Shown one piece after another: positions 43,116 to 52,419 of a DNA stretch of 64,000 nt. Below the pieces are notes generated by a model. That model was not told the DNA's origin. It saw nothing but the letters and a program-made list of their open reading frames with translations, and searched no databases. Position 1 is the first letter of the stretch. Every line of letters begins with the position of its first letter. Origin of the DNA: Flagellimonas sp. CMM7 (GTDB lineage: Bacteria; Bacteroidota; Bacteroidia; Flavobacteriales; Flavobacteriaceae); contig NZ_CP090003.1 in the NCBI RefSeq assembly GCF_021390195.1, positions 3,121,501-3,185,500 on the forward strand. Reading direction: 5' to 3'. The position numbers and the translations under genes were made by a program.

Positions 43116-45302
43116 ATGTCCAATACTAGATTTGATGCTTTGACAGAAAGCCGTAAAAGAACCCATGCGAATATTGAAGAAACGGGTAGGCGTTCGGAAT
43201 TGTTTGGAAAGAATGTATTCAATGAAGATAGAATGCTTCAGTTTTTAACAAAAGAAGCATATGACAAAGTAAAATCGGCCATTTTTCAAGGAAGCAAGAT
43301 AGATAGGAAAATAGCAGATCAAGTTGCGGAAGGAATGAAAGCATGGGCCTTATCAATGGGAGCAACGCATTATACGCACTGGTTTCAACCTTTGACAGGT
43401 TCTACAGCAGAAAAACACGATGCTTTTTTTGATATACTGCCAGATGGTAAGGCAATGGAAAAATTTGGAGGAGCCCAATTGGTGCAACAAGAACCGGATG
43501 CTTCCAGTTTTCCAAGTGGTGGAATACGGAACACCTTTGAGGCTAGGGGTTATACGGCTTGGGACCCTACATCTCCAGCATTTATCTACAAAACAACACT
43601 TTGTATACCTACAATATTTGTATCCTATACAGGCGAGGCACTGGACAATAAAGCACCACTACTTAGGGCTTTGCACGCAATTGACGAAGCAGCAACTGGA
43701 GTGGCACAATATTTTGATAAAAATGTACGCAAGGTATACGCAACGTTGGGCTGGGAACAGGAATACTTTTTAATTGATAAGGCACTGGCACAATCTAGAT
43801 TGGACATAGTGATGACCGGGCGAACTTTGGTAGGCAATCCTGCAGCAAAAGGGCAGCAATTGGATGATCACTACTTTGGAGTTATTCCGGCTAGGGTCTT
43901 GAGTTTTATGAGTGATTTGGAAAAGCAGTGCACAAAATTGGGAATACCCGTAAAAACAAGGCACAATGAAGTTGCCCCCAACCAGTTTGAGTTGGCTCCC
44001 GTTTTTGAAGAAGCCAACCTTTCTGTAGACCATAACTTGTTGTTGATGGATGTTATGGAAGAAATTGCGGACAGGCATAATTTCACGGTTCTATTTCATG
44101 AAAAACCTTTTGCAGGGGTTAATGGTTCGGGTAAGCATAACAATTGGTCTTTAGCAACGGATACAGGTGTCAACCTATTGAGTCCTGGTTCCACTCCAAT
44201 GAAAAACCTTCAGTTCTTGACCTTTTTTATAAATACCATAAAAGCCGTTGATACATATGAAGAGTTGTTGCGTTCCTCCATCGCATCTGCAAGTAACGAT
44301 CATAGGTTAGGGGCAAATGAGGCACCACCATCCATTATTTCAATTTTTATTGGAGCACAGCTAAGTGATGTTTTGGATGAATTGGAAGGTGTTTCCAAAG
44401 GGAAATTATCTCCACAGGAAAAAACAGAGTTAAAGCTTAATGTGGTTGGTAAAATCCCTGAGATTTTATTGGACAATACAGACCGTAACAGAACCTCTCC
44501 TTTTGCCTTTACAGGGAATAAGTTTGAAATGAGGGGAGTGGGTGCAAAGACCAATTGTGCAAAGCCAATGACCGTTTTAAATACCATTGTGGCCAAGCAG
44601 CTTAATGATTTTAAAAAAGAAGTGGATACATTGATAGACAAGAAAAACCTTAAGAAAGATGAGGCGGTCTTCAATGTACTACGGGAATATATTAAAACTT
44701 CAAAAAGAATTCGGTTTGATGGAGATGGCTACGGAAGGGAATGGCAAGAAGAGGCTAGAAGACGAAAACTGAGCAATAATAAAAATACACCTGAAGCATT
44801 GCAAATACTCACTTCCAAAGAAAGTATCGCTCTTTTCAGGGATATGGATGTTATGAGTGAGGTGGAGTTGAAAGCACATCAAGAAGTAGAGCTGGAAGCT
44901 TATATTTTTCGTATTCAGATTGAAGGAAGAGTATTGGGTGAAATGGTTTACAATCATATTATTCCTGCTGCTTTACGCTATCAAAATTTGCTTTTGGAAA
45001 ATGTAAAAGGCTTAAAAGATGTGTATGGAGCTGCCTATAACAAAGTAGCGGAAAGTCAGTTGAATATTTTAGAGCATATTGGAGAGTATATAGTGGAGAT
45101 AAAAAAGCAAACAGATGAAATGACCGCTACGCGCAAACGTGCAAATGCACTTTCAACAATCAATAAAAAAGCCCAAGCGTACTGTAATAATGTAAAGCCT
45201 CATTTTGATGCGATTCGTGAGCAATCCGATAAATTGGAAAAATTAATTTCAGACGATTTGTGGCCATTGACCAAGTATAGAGAATTGTTATTTGCCAAGT
45301 GA
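43116..45302 (+). CDS. glnN: glutamine synthetase, type III
   Basis: About 728 aa, the size of GSIII. Marks are the N-terminal extension FDALTESRKRTHANI, LFGKNVFNEDRMLQFL, GATHYTHWFQPLTG, LGWEQEYFLIDK, RHNEVAPNQFELAP (metal and substrate binding), GVNGSGKHNNWSLAT with the metal His, and NDHRLGANEAPPSI with the catalytic Arg. GSIII is a dodecamer typical of Bacteroidetes. The start at 43116 (MSNTRFDA) is preferred; the ATG at 43104 adds only MYNT. A TAGTTTTG at 43088-43095 fits a -7 element but a -33 partner is not evident. It stands divergent to the GSII gene. Confidence 0.95.
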   Translation: MSNTRFDALTESRKRTHANIEETGRRSELFGKNVFNEDRMLQFLTKEAYDKVKSAIFQGSKIDRKIADQVAEGMKAWALSMGATHYTHWFQPLTGSTAEKHDAFFDILPDGKAMEKFGGAQLVQQEPDASSFPSGGIRNTFEARGYTAWDPTSPAFIYKTTLCIPTIFVSYTGEALDNKAPLLRALHAIDEAATGVAQYFDKNVRKVYATLGWEQEYFLIDKALAQSRLDIVMTGRTLVGNPAAKGQQLDDHYFGVIPARVLSFMSDLEKQCTKLGIPVKTRHNEVAPNQFELAPVFEEANLSVDHNLLLMDVMEEIADRHNFTVLFHEKPFAGVNGSGKHNNWSLATDTGVNLLSPGSTPMKNLQFLTFFINTIKAVDTYEELLRSSIASASNDHRLGANEAPPSIISIFIGAQLSDVLDELEGVSKGKLSPQEKTELKLNVVGKIPEILLDNTDRNRTSPFAFTGNKFEMRGVGAKTNCAKPMTVLNTIVAKQLNDFKKEVDTLIDKKNLKKDEAVFNVLREYIKTSKRIRFDGDGYGREWQEEARRRKLSNNKNTPEALQILTSKESIALFRDMDVMSEVELKAHQEVELEAYIFRIQIEGRVLGEMVYNHIIPAALRYQNLLLENVKGLKDVYGAAYNKVAESQLNILEHIGEYIVEIKKQTDEMTATRKRANALSTINKKAQAYCNNVKPHFDAIREQSDKLEKLISDDLWPLTKYRELLFAK

Positions 45303-45399
45303 TTTTGAAAAGACAAAAATTCTTTCAATCTATTTAAAAGAATAGACTAACCTAATAATTTATTAATGGTTTCTGCTATTTTTGTCCAAAATATAGTCA

Positions 45400-46578
45400 A
45401 TGTCATCAGACAATAGTAAAAGATATGCCCAACGAGGGGTTTCTGCATCAAAAGAAGATGTGCACAATGCCATAAAAAACATTGATAAAGGTCTTTTCCC
45501 AAAAGCTTTTTGCAAAATAGTTCCCGACCATTTAACAGGTAGCCAAGACCATTGTTTGATTATGCATGCAGATGGAGCGGGCACAAAATCTTCATTGGCC
45601 TATATGTATTGGAAAGAAACGGGTGACGTTTCGGTTTGGAAAGGTATTGCCCAAGATGCGCTTGTCATGAATATAGATGATTTAATCTGTGTTGGTGCTG
45701 TGGATAATATTATGTTGTCTTCGACTATAGGGCGAAACAAAAATTTGATTCCTGGCGAAGTTATTTCGGCTATAATCAATGGTACAGAAGAATTGATCGC
45801 TGATTTAAAAAAACATGGAATGACCATTCATTCCACAGGAGGTGAAACTGCAGACGTAGGGGATTTGGTACGTACGATTATCGTTGACTCTACGGTTACT
45901 GCTCGCATCAAAAGAAATGAGGTCATTGACAATGCCAATATAAAAGCTGGCGATGTTATCGTTGGTTTGGCATCTTTTGGTCAGGCAACTTACGAAACCG
46001 AATATAATGGTGGAATGGGAAGCAACGGACTTACCTCTGCTAGGCACGATGTTTTTGGTAAATACCTTGCTGAAAAGTACCCAGAAAGCTTTGATGAATC
46101 AGTTCCAGAGGAACTCGTGTATTCTGGCAATACAAAGCTGACAGATGAGGTCCCTGATTCCTCTTTGAATGCCGGGAAATTGGTTTTATCACCCACCAGA
46201 ACTTATGCTCCAATTATTAAAAAAATCTTAGAGAAATATTCTTCAGAACAGATTCATGGAATGGTGCATTGCAGTGGAGGTGCCCAGACCAAAATCCTTC
46301 ACTTTGTGGAGCAGCTGCATATTATTAAGGATAACATGTTTTCCATTCCTCCTTTGTTCAAATTAATCCAAGAGCAATCTGGTACTGATTGGAAGGAAAT
46401 GTATCAAGTTTTTAATTGTGGCCACCGAATGGAATTGTATGTAAATGAGCAAGTTGCAGACGATATCATTTCCATTTCAAAAAGTTTCAACGTAGATGCG
46501 CAAATTGTAGGGCGTGTGGAAAATGCAGAGCACAAAAAATTAACTATTAAAAGTGAATTTGGAGTCTTTGAATATTAG
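45400..46578 (+). CDS. purM: phosphoribosylformylglycinamidine cyclo-ligase (AIR synthase)
   Basis: 392 aa, the longer form usual in Bacteroidetes. Marks are LMHADGAGTKSSLAYMYW (phosphate/ATP binding), MNIDDLICVGAVDNIMLS, STGGETADVGDLVRT, the LASFGQATYETEYNGGMGSNGLT segment in the centre (about residues 187-210), and VHCSGGAQTKILHF. It performs the fifth step of purine synthesis, ATP-dependent ring closure of FGAM to AIR, in the cytosol. It stands as a single gene. Confidence 0.92.
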   Translation: MSSDNSKRYAQRGVSASKEDVHNAIKNIDKGLFPKAFCKIVPDHLTGSQDHCLIMHADGAGTKSSLAYMYWKETGDVSVWKGIAQDALVMNIDDLICVGAVDNIMLSSTIGRNKNLIPGEVISAIINGTEELIADLKKHGMTIHSTGGETADVGDLVRTIIVDSTVTARIKRNEVIDNANIKAGDVIVGLASFGQATYETEYNGGMGSNGLTSARHDVFGKYLAEKYPESFDESVPEELVYSGNTKLTDEVPDSSLNAGKLVLSPTRTYAPIIKKILEKYSSEQIHGMVHCSGGAQTKILHFVEQLHIIKDNMFSIPPLFKLIQEQSGTDWKEMYQVFNCGHRMELYVNEQVADDIISISKSFNVDAQIVGRVENAEHKKLTIKSEFGVFEY

Positions 46579-46624
46579 CATACGATTCAGCTTAATTTAA
46601 CGTTCTTTCTATAAACCTCACGCT

Positions 46625-47080
46625 ATGGAAAGAAAAGAATTCTTAAAAAGTCTAGGGGCAAGTGCTGCCTTTGCCCTAGCATTCCCCTGTTTACATGGAT
46701 GCTCTAGTGATTCAGAAGATTTAGAACAATTCCCAGAACCGGACGGAGTGGATTTTACGGTGGACTTGGATTCTGCTGAAGCTTCGCCTCTTGCCACTAA
46801 CGGGGGGTTTATCTTGGCAAAATCTTCTCAAAGCCTTGGTTATACAGATATTGTTGTTGCTAGAAACCTTGAGGGGAATCTAATTGCGGCAAGTCAAATT
46901 TGTAGCCATCAACAAACAGAAGAAGTAAGGTTTATTTCAGAAGATGGTGGAATATTCAGATGTTCTACACATGGCTCAAGGTTTAGTCAAACAGGAACGC
47001 CTTTAAATTCAGTTACCAGTAATCCTTTGCGAGTTTTTAATACTGAACTTACAGGAACTACGCTTCGTGTCTTTGAATAG
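46625..47080 (+). CDS. Rieske [2Fe-2S] lipoprotein
   Basis: The N-terminus ERKEFLKSLGASAAFALAFP ends in a lipobox-like LHGC (Cys about residue 26), so it is exported and probably lipid-anchored. The 2Fe-2S ligands are in CSHQ (about 96-99) and CSTHGSRF (about 116-123), spaced as in Rieske proteins. At 151 aa it is a single Rieske domain, an electron carrier. It is the first of a co-directional set with thioredoxin-like, ApbE, DUF4266 and DUF3570 proteins, with short gaps (23 bp to the next gene), which points to an extracytoplasmic redox system. Confidence 0.9.
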   Translation: MERKEFLKSLGASAAFALAFPCLHGCSSDSEDLEQFPEPDGVDFTVDLDSAEASPLATNGGFILAKSSQSLGYTDIVVARNLEGNLIAASQICSHQQTEEVRFISEDGGIFRCSTHGSRFSQTGTPLNSVTSNPLRVFNTELTGTTLRVFE

Positions 47081-47103
47081 TATTAAACTATAAGATTAAA
47101 CGT

Positions 47104-47541
47104 ATGAAACAACTATTGCTTTTAGCATTCTGTCTTTTTTTTGGTACTATTCAGGCTCAAGAGTGGCAAGATACTTTTGATAATGCCGTTAAGCTGGCCA
47201 ATGAAGAAGACAAACCTATTGTTTTAGTATTTTCAGGTTCAGATTGGTGTCCGCCTTGTATTAGGTTAAAACGAAATATTTTGGATTCTGAGGACTTTAA
47301 AAAATATGCTTCTGCCAACTATGTTTTGTATAATGCGGATTTTCCCAAAAAGAAAAAAAACCAACTGCAACAGGATAAACTCAACTCCAATAAATCCCTT
47401 GCTGAGCAATATAATCCTAAAGGACATTTTCCTTTAGTTGTGGTTATGGATAAACAAAAATCGGTTTTAGGGAAAACAGGTTTTAATAGAAAGAACTCTC
47501 CACAAGAATACATTTCCTTGTTGAATGATTTTATAAAATGA
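47104..47541 (+). CDS. secreted thioredoxin-like protein
   Basis: The signal peptide ends near IQAQ (residue about 18). The redox centre SGSDWCPPCIRLK (about residues 54-66) is a WCxxC thioredoxin motif, and the fold continues through KGHFPLVVVMDKQKSVLGKT. Length 145 aa is normal for this class, which reduces or oxidises disulfides in the periplasm. Its stop overlaps the start of apbE by 4 bp (47538-47541), so translation is coupled and function is likely shared with flavin attachment. Confidence 0.9.
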   Translation: MKQLLLLAFCLFFGTIQAQEWQDTFDNAVKLANEEDKPIVLVFSGSDWCPPCIRLKRNILDSEDFKKYASANYVLYNADFPKKKKNQLQQDKLNSNKSLAEQYNPKGHFPLVVVMDKQKSVLGKTGFNRKNSPQEYISLLNDFIK

Positions 47542-48533
47542 AAGCATTTCTAGTCCTTTTTTGCAGCTTACTTTGCACGCTGTCCAAAGGACAAATGCAA
47601 GAAGATGTTACTGTAAAAAGGACATTAAAACTCATGGGTACACGGTTTGAAATAACCGTGATAGCTCCCAATGAGGATATTGGCTATATAAATATTGATG
47701 AAGCTGTTTCAGAGATTAAACGGATAGAGAAAATAATATCTTCTTGGGATGATGCTTCAGAAACCGCAATGATCAATAAAAATGCCGGTGTAAAACCTGT
47801 AAAGGTGTCTGCCGAGCTTTTTCATTTAGTAGAACGGGCAAAAAAGATTTCTGAAATCACTGATGGCGCTTTTGATATTTCTTATGCTTCAATGGACAAT
47901 ATTTGGAAGTTCGATGGAAGTATGAAAGGTATGCCTACGGAAGACGAATTACGTCAGTCAGTTTCAAAAATTGGTCATGAAAAAATACTGCTTGATGCTG
48001 TTGAACAGACCGTTTATTTATCAGAAACTGGAATGCGAATTGGTTTTGGGGCAATTGGAAAGGGATATGCCGCCGACCGTGCAAAAGAACTCTTGGTATC
48101 TAAACAAGTGAAAGGTGGTGTAATCAATGCCTCCGGAGATTTAACAACATGGGGTACAAAGGTTACTGGAGAAAAATGGTTGATTGGCATTGCCAATCCA
48201 CTAAGCAAGGATAAAGTCTTTAGCTGGTTGCCAGTGGTGGAATCTTCAGTCGCTACCTCTGGTAATTATGAAAAGTATGTTATCCTTAACGGAAAAAAAT
48301 ATTCCCATATTATAGATCCAAGGACGGGTTACCCTACAACAGGGGTCAATAGTGTTTCCGTATTCACAAAAAATGCCGAATTAAGTGATGCTCTGGCTAC
48401 CGCAGTTTTTATAATGGGAAAGGATAGTGGAATTCATCTCATTAATCAAATGGATGGTGTTGAGGTTGTTGTTGTGGATGCGGATAACAAAATTCATAAA
48501 AGTTCAGGAATCTTGTTTGATAAAAATCAGTAA
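47538..48533 (+). CDS. apbE: FAD:protein FMN transferase
   Basis: 331 aa with a signal peptide ending near SKGQ. Family marks are the start TLKLMGTRFEITV, SWDDASETAMINKNAG, FDISYASMDNIWKF, GFGAIGKGYAADRAKE (about 171-186), NASGDLTTWG, and the YSHIIDPRTGYPTTGV segment (about 253-268) with SDALATAVFIMG. ApbE transfers FMN from FAD to a Thr of partner proteins outside the cytoplasm. No standard DxxSGAT target motif was noticed in the neighbours, so the substrate is open. Confidence 0.94.
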   Translation: MKAFLVLFCSLLCTLSKGQMQEDVTVKRTLKLMGTRFEITVIAPNEDIGYINIDEAVSEIKRIEKIISSWDDASETAMINKNAGVKPVKVSAELFHLVERAKKISEITDGAFDISYASMDNIWKFDGSMKGMPTEDELRQSVSKIGHEKILLDAVEQTVYLSETGMRIGFGAIGKGYAADRAKELLVSKQVKGGVINASGDLTTWGTKVTGEKWLIGIANPLSKDKVFSWLPVVESSVATSGNYEKYVILNGKKYSHIIDPRTGYPTTGVNSVSVFTKNAELSDALATAVFIMGKDSGIHLINQMDGVEVVVVDADNKIHKSSGILFDKNQ

Positions 48534-48542
48534 ATTTAAGAT

Positions 48543-48752
48543 ATGCGAAAACTTCTTTTTTTATTCGCTCTGTTAATATTTTCCAGTTCCTGTGTGGTTG
48601 TGCGGGAATATGACAAGGTTTACCTAAATGACATTGAAATGCAATTGGGTGTTAAAACATCTGAACGTTTTGAAACGAATTTCCAAATTTATAGGGAAGC
48701 TTCAGCTGGGGCCAATGGGGGTAAAACAGGAGGTGGTTGTGGTTGTAATTAA
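48543..48752 (+). CDS. DUF4266 small lipoprotein
   Basis: 69 aa: an SPII signal with lipobox FSSSC (Cys about 17) and a short mature part with VREYDKVYLNDIEMQLG and a Gly/Cys-rich end, GGKTGGGCGCN. This is the DUF4266 pattern. The conserved C-terminal CGC may bind a metal or cofactor. It is placed 9 bp after apbE and before the DUF3570 gene, the arrangement seen for this family. Function unknown. Confidence 0.85.
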   Translation: MRKLLFLFALLIFSSSCVVVREYDKVYLNDIEMQLGVKTSERFETNFQIYREASAGANGGKTGGGCGCN

Positions 48753-48777
48753 ACATTTTGAATCAAATACTACTTGT

Positions 48778-50073
48778 TTGAAACCACTTACGATTTTAAA
48801 AGCGAAATACACTCTTATTTTCTTCTTCATTGTTTCTCTGGGATTAGCGCAGCAGCATAATACATCCTATCAAAAAAGGGTATTGGAAACCAGTGAAATA
48901 GATATGCTCTTTAGTTATTACAGTCAGGACGGGCAAAATGCTGCAGTAACAGGGGGAGAGGGTACGGAGGAACTTACGGATGCTACTTCTACTATAGTGT
49001 TGCGAATGCCAATGAATGAGAATGATGTGCTTACGGTTGATGTGGGACTGTCCGCTTATACTTCGGCGTCATCAAGTAATGTTAACCCTTTGGATGGTAG
49101 CAATATTAATGCCACGCCCTTTGATGCTTCTTCAGGTGAATCCAGAAAAGATCTTTTGGCCTACATCAACCCTAGTTATCAGCATAGTTCAGAAGACAGG
49201 AATACCATTTGGAGTGCAAACGCTTACTTTTCAACAGAATATGACTATTTCTCAATTGGGTTTGGGGGAAGTTACTCTAGGCTTTTCAATGAAAAGAATA
49301 CAGAAATCACGTTAAGCGGTAATGTCTTTTTAGATAAATGGAATGCTATTTATCCTATTGAATTGCGTGAAGGCTTCTTTGATGATAGAATTACTGGAAA
49401 TGGTGCTTACAACCCAAATTTTACAGTGTTTGATAAAGAAAACAGAAATTCATACTCCGTATCATTAAGTTTTTCCCAAATCTTAAGTAAGAAGTTGCAA
49501 GGGGCTCTTTTTATGGATGTGGTATCTCAGAATGGATTATTGAGTACGCCGTTTCAGCGTGTGTATTTTGGAGATACGGAAGACTTTTTTATTGATGATT
49601 TTCAGCTTGCTGATGATGTAGAGCGGCTGCCAGATACCAGGTTTAAAATTCCATTTGGAGGAAGGTTGAATTATTATGTAAATGACCTCGTGATTTTACG
49701 GTCCTATTATAGGTTTTATTGGGATGATTGGGGAATTACTTCGCATACCGCAAGTATAGAAGCACCATTTAAGTTAACAGATAAATTTACACTATATCCA
49801 ACGTACCGGTATTATACACAATCGGCTGCAGACTATTTTTATGCAAAAGAAGATGCGATTTCTACATTTGATTTTTATACATCGGACTATGACCTGTCTA
49901 AATACGATGCGCATCAATATGGAATGGGAATTCAATACAAGGATATCTTTGCCAATTCCAAGATTTTAACCTTCGGATTAAAAACTATTGATCTGCGTTT
50001 TAACAAGTACGACAGAAGTGATGGTCTTGATGCATATATACTCACACTTGGAGCTACCTTTATGGGCAACTAG
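48778..50073 (+). CDS. DUF3570 outer-membrane barrel-like protein
   Basis: The frame extends upstream to 48628 inside the DUF4266 gene, but a TTG at 48778 begins a good signal peptide (MKPLTILKAKYTLIFFFIVS to LAQQ), so I take it as the start; GTG codons at 48733 and 48739 are alternatives. The mature part is the DUF3570 family: alternating aromatic strands such as FDKENRNSYSVSLSFSQ, LRSYYRFYWDDWGITSH and FTLYPTYRYYTQSAADYFY suggest an outer-membrane beta barrel of about 14-16 strands. It ends the apbE cluster and may be the surface part of that redox system (inference). Confidence 0.82.
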   Translation: MKPLTILKAKYTLIFFFIVSLGLAQQHNTSYQKRVLETSEIDMLFSYYSQDGQNAAVTGGEGTEELTDATSTIVLRMPMNENDVLTVDVGLSAYTSASSSNVNPLDGSNINATPFDASSGESRKDLLAYINPSYQHSSEDRNTIWSANAYFSTEYDYFSIGFGGSYSRLFNEKNTEITLSGNVFLDKWNAIYPIELREGFFDDRITGNGAYNPNFTVFDKENRNSYSVSLSFSQILSKKLQGALFMDVVSQNGLLSTPFQRVYFGDTEDFFIDDFQLADDVERLPDTRFKIPFGGRLNYYVNDLVILRSYYRFYWDDWGITSHTASIEAPFKLTDKFTLYPTYRYYTQSAADYFYAKEDAISTFDFYTSDYDLSKYDAHQYGMGIQYKDIFANSKILTFGLKTIDLRFNKYDRSDGLDAYILTLGATFMGN

Positions 50074-50140
50074 CGGATTTATTCCAAAAATAGAATCCAA
50101 TCAAAAATTGTAAATTCGCAATCTTAACGCGGATTGATTT

Positions 50141-51217
50141 ATGCTAGACAAGCTCAATATAGTAAAACAACGTTTTGATGAGGTTTCTGACCTTATTATT
50201 CAACCAGATATCATTACCGACCAAAAAAGATATGTAAAGCTTAACAAGGAGTACAAGGATCTTAAAGTACTTGTGGATAAGCGGGATGAGTATATAGCTT
50301 TTACCAACAATATTGCCGAAGCAGAAGAGATTATAGCAGATGGTAGTGATGCGGAAATGTTGGAAATGGCCAAAATGCAGTTGGATGAGGCCAAAAGCGG
50401 GCTTCCAAAGTTGGAAGAAGAAATAAAACTTTTGCTCATACCCAAAGACCCTGAAGATGAGAAGAATGTGGTGATGGAGATTAGGGCAGGAACTGGAGGT
50501 GATGAAGCTAGTATTTTTGCGGGTGATCTATACCGTATGTATGCAAAATATTGTGAGTCCAAAGGATGGAAGACCAATATTATGGATTTAAGCGAAGGAA
50601 CTAGCGGCGGGTACAAGGAAATTCATTTTGAAGTCTCTGGAGAGGACGTTTATGGTACACTTAAGTTTGAAGCGGGCGTACATCGTGTGCAACGCGTTCC
50701 ACAGACAGAAACCCAGGGTAGGGTGCATACCAGTGCAGCAACCGTGATGGTTATTCCGGAAGCGGAGGATTTTGATGTCCAAATTGACCCAAAAGATGTT
50801 CGGATTGATTTTTTCTGTTCTTCTGGACCAGGAGGGCAATCCGTTAATACAACCTATTCGGCTGTTCGTCTAACCCACGTTCCTACTGGTTTGGTAGCAC
50901 AATGTCAGGATCAAAAATCACAGCATAAGAACAAGGAAAAAGCTTTTAAGGTATTACGTTCAAGGCTGTATGATTTAGAATTGGCCAAAAAACAGGAAGA
51001 AGATGCCGCTAAGCGTAATTCCCAAGTGAGCAGTGGCGACCGTTCTGCAAAAATTAGGACTTATAATTACCCCCAAGGTAGGGTTACAGATCATAGAATA
51101 GGACTAACTCTTTATGATTTACAGAATATAATCAATGGAGATGTTCAAAAAATTATTGACGAATTGATGTTGGTGGAAAATACGGAGAAACTGAAAGAAG
51201 CATCTGAGATTTTTTAA
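50141..51217 (+). CDS. prfA: peptide chain release factor 1
   Basis: 358 aa. It has the GGQ peptide-release motif [10 protein letters not shown] (Q233), the RF1-type stop-codon reader with PxT ([14 protein letters not shown]), [20 protein letters not shown], and a long N-terminal helical domain. It ends translation at UAA and UAG. There are 3 bp to pyrF, so the two are co-transcribed. Confidence 0.96.
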   Translation: MLDKLNIVKQRFDEVSDLIIQPDIITDQKRYVKLNKEYKDLKVLVDKRDEYIAFTNNIAEAEEIIADGSDAEMLEMAKMQLDEAKSGLPKLEEEIKLLLIPKDPEDEKNVVMEIRAGTGGDEASIFAGDLYRMYAKYCESKGWKTNIMDLSEGTSGGYKEIHFEVSGEDVYGTLKFEAGVHRVQRVPQTETQGRVHTSAATVMVIPEAEDFDVQIDPKDVRIDFFCSSGPGGQSVNTTYSAVRLTHVPTGLVAQCQDQKSQHKNKEKAFKVLRSRLYDLELAKKQEEDAAKRNSQVSSGDRSAKIRTYNYPQGRVTDHRIGLTLYDLQNIINGDVQKIIDELMLVENTEKLKEASEIF

Positions 51218-51220
51218 TTT

Positions 51221-52039
51221 ATGACCGCTCAAAATCTAGTTGGCCAAATTTTTGAAAAAAAATCCTTTCTATGTGTTGGTCTGGATACTGATTTAGCCAA
51301 AATACCCAAGCATTTGCTTAAAGGTGAAGATCCAATTTTTTCATTCAATAAAGCAATTATAGATGCAACACACCAATTCTGCGTTGCTTACAAACCCAAT
51401 ATTGCTTTTTATGAAGCATACGGCCTGCAAGGATGGAAGTCCTTGGAAAAAACAATGGAGTATTTGAATGAAAAGCATCCTGGGATATTTACTATTGCGG
51501 ACGCCAAAAGGGGTGATATTGGGAATACATCTACTAGATACGCCAAGGCATTTTTTGAAACGCTGAATTTTGACTCTATCACTATAGCTCCATATATGGG
51601 TAGAGATTCTGTTGAGCCATTCTTAGAATTTGAAAATAAGCATACTATTTTGTTGGCTTTAACCTCCAATCAAGGAGCTTTTGATTTTCAGACTAAAAAA
51701 GTGGGCGATCATGAATTGTACAAGGAGGTTTTAGAAACGTCCAAGACATACAAGAACTCCGATAATTTAATGTATGTGGTTGGAGCAACCAAAGCATCAC
51801 ATTTAGAGGAAGTAAGACAGATTGTTCCTGATAGCTTTTTACTGGTTCCTGGAGTAGGGGCACAAGGGGGCAATCTACAGGAAGTCTGTAAATATGGTAT
51901 GACTAAAAATGTAGGGCTACTTGTAAATTCTTCAAGAGGCATATTATATGCTTCTCAGGGGGAAGATTTTGCTGAAGTTGCAGCTAATAAAGCGAGAAAT
52001 ATACAACAAGAAATGGAGATTGAATTAGGTAAGTTATAA
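51221..52039 (+). CDS. pyrF: orotidine 5'-phosphate decarboxylase (type 2)
   Basis: 272 aa, the long type-2 form. Marks are CVGLDTDLAKIPKHL, the catalytic ADAKRGDIGNTSTRYAKAFF (about residues 87-106, Asp-Lys-Asp tetrad), YMGRDSVEPFL and LVPGVGAQGG for the phosphate site. It decarboxylates OMP to UMP in the last step of pyrimidine synthesis. Directly downstream of prfA. Confidence 0.96.
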   Translation: MTAQNLVGQIFEKKSFLCVGLDTDLAKIPKHLLKGEDPIFSFNKAIIDATHQFCVAYKPNIAFYEAYGLQGWKSLEKTMEYLNEKHPGIFTIADAKRGDIGNTSTRYAKAFFETLNFDSITIAPYMGRDSVEPFLEFENKHTILLALTSNQGAFDFQTKKVGDHELYKEVLETSKTYKNSDNLMYVVGATKASHLEEVRQIVPDSFLLVPGVGAQGGNLQEVCKYGMTKNVGLLVNSSRGILYASQGEDFAEVAANKARNIQQEMEIELGKL

Positions 52040-52047
52040 TGAGTAGC

Positions 52048-52242
52048 TTAACCTAAGTTCTCTAATATTCTTTTAATTCCTTGAGCTTTTCTCTTAAAAA
52101 ATTCGCCTAAATTGGTGTCCATATAAGTGGCATCAGTAGCTTTTTCAATAAAACTTTGATACCTGAACTCTAAAATTGACACGGCCTGATTTCCGCAGGT
52201 AATTGGAGTGACTGCTCCAACTCTACAATATTGATTTTTCAT
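52048..52242 (-). CDS. small hypothetical protein, 64 aa
   Basis: From an ATG at 52242: MKNQYCRVGAVTPITCGNQA, then a helical part (ILEFRYQSFIEKATDATYMD, GEFFKRKAQGIKRILENL). Four upstream residues groups in the longer frame (to 52281) are poor. Codon use is normal and it ends 8 bp from the pyrF stop on the other strand. Two Cys in the N-terminal part could bind a metal. No family recognised. Confidence 0.5.
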   Translation of the reverse strand: MKNQYCRVGAVTPITCGNQAVSILEFRYQSFIEKATDATYMDTNLGEFFKRKAQGIKRILENLG

Positions 52243-52419
52243 TTTACAAGATTTGTTATAACAAAGATACGTTGAAAACAAGGCTGTGGACTATGAGGAA
52301 GGAGTGTATACATCTAGAAATCAGGTACTTTATCTAAAATTTAACTAAATTCGCCCGTCTGGGGTAGAAACCTGGCCGTTTCTAAGTAAAAAATTAACGT
52401 ACATTTATAAAAAAAGGCA

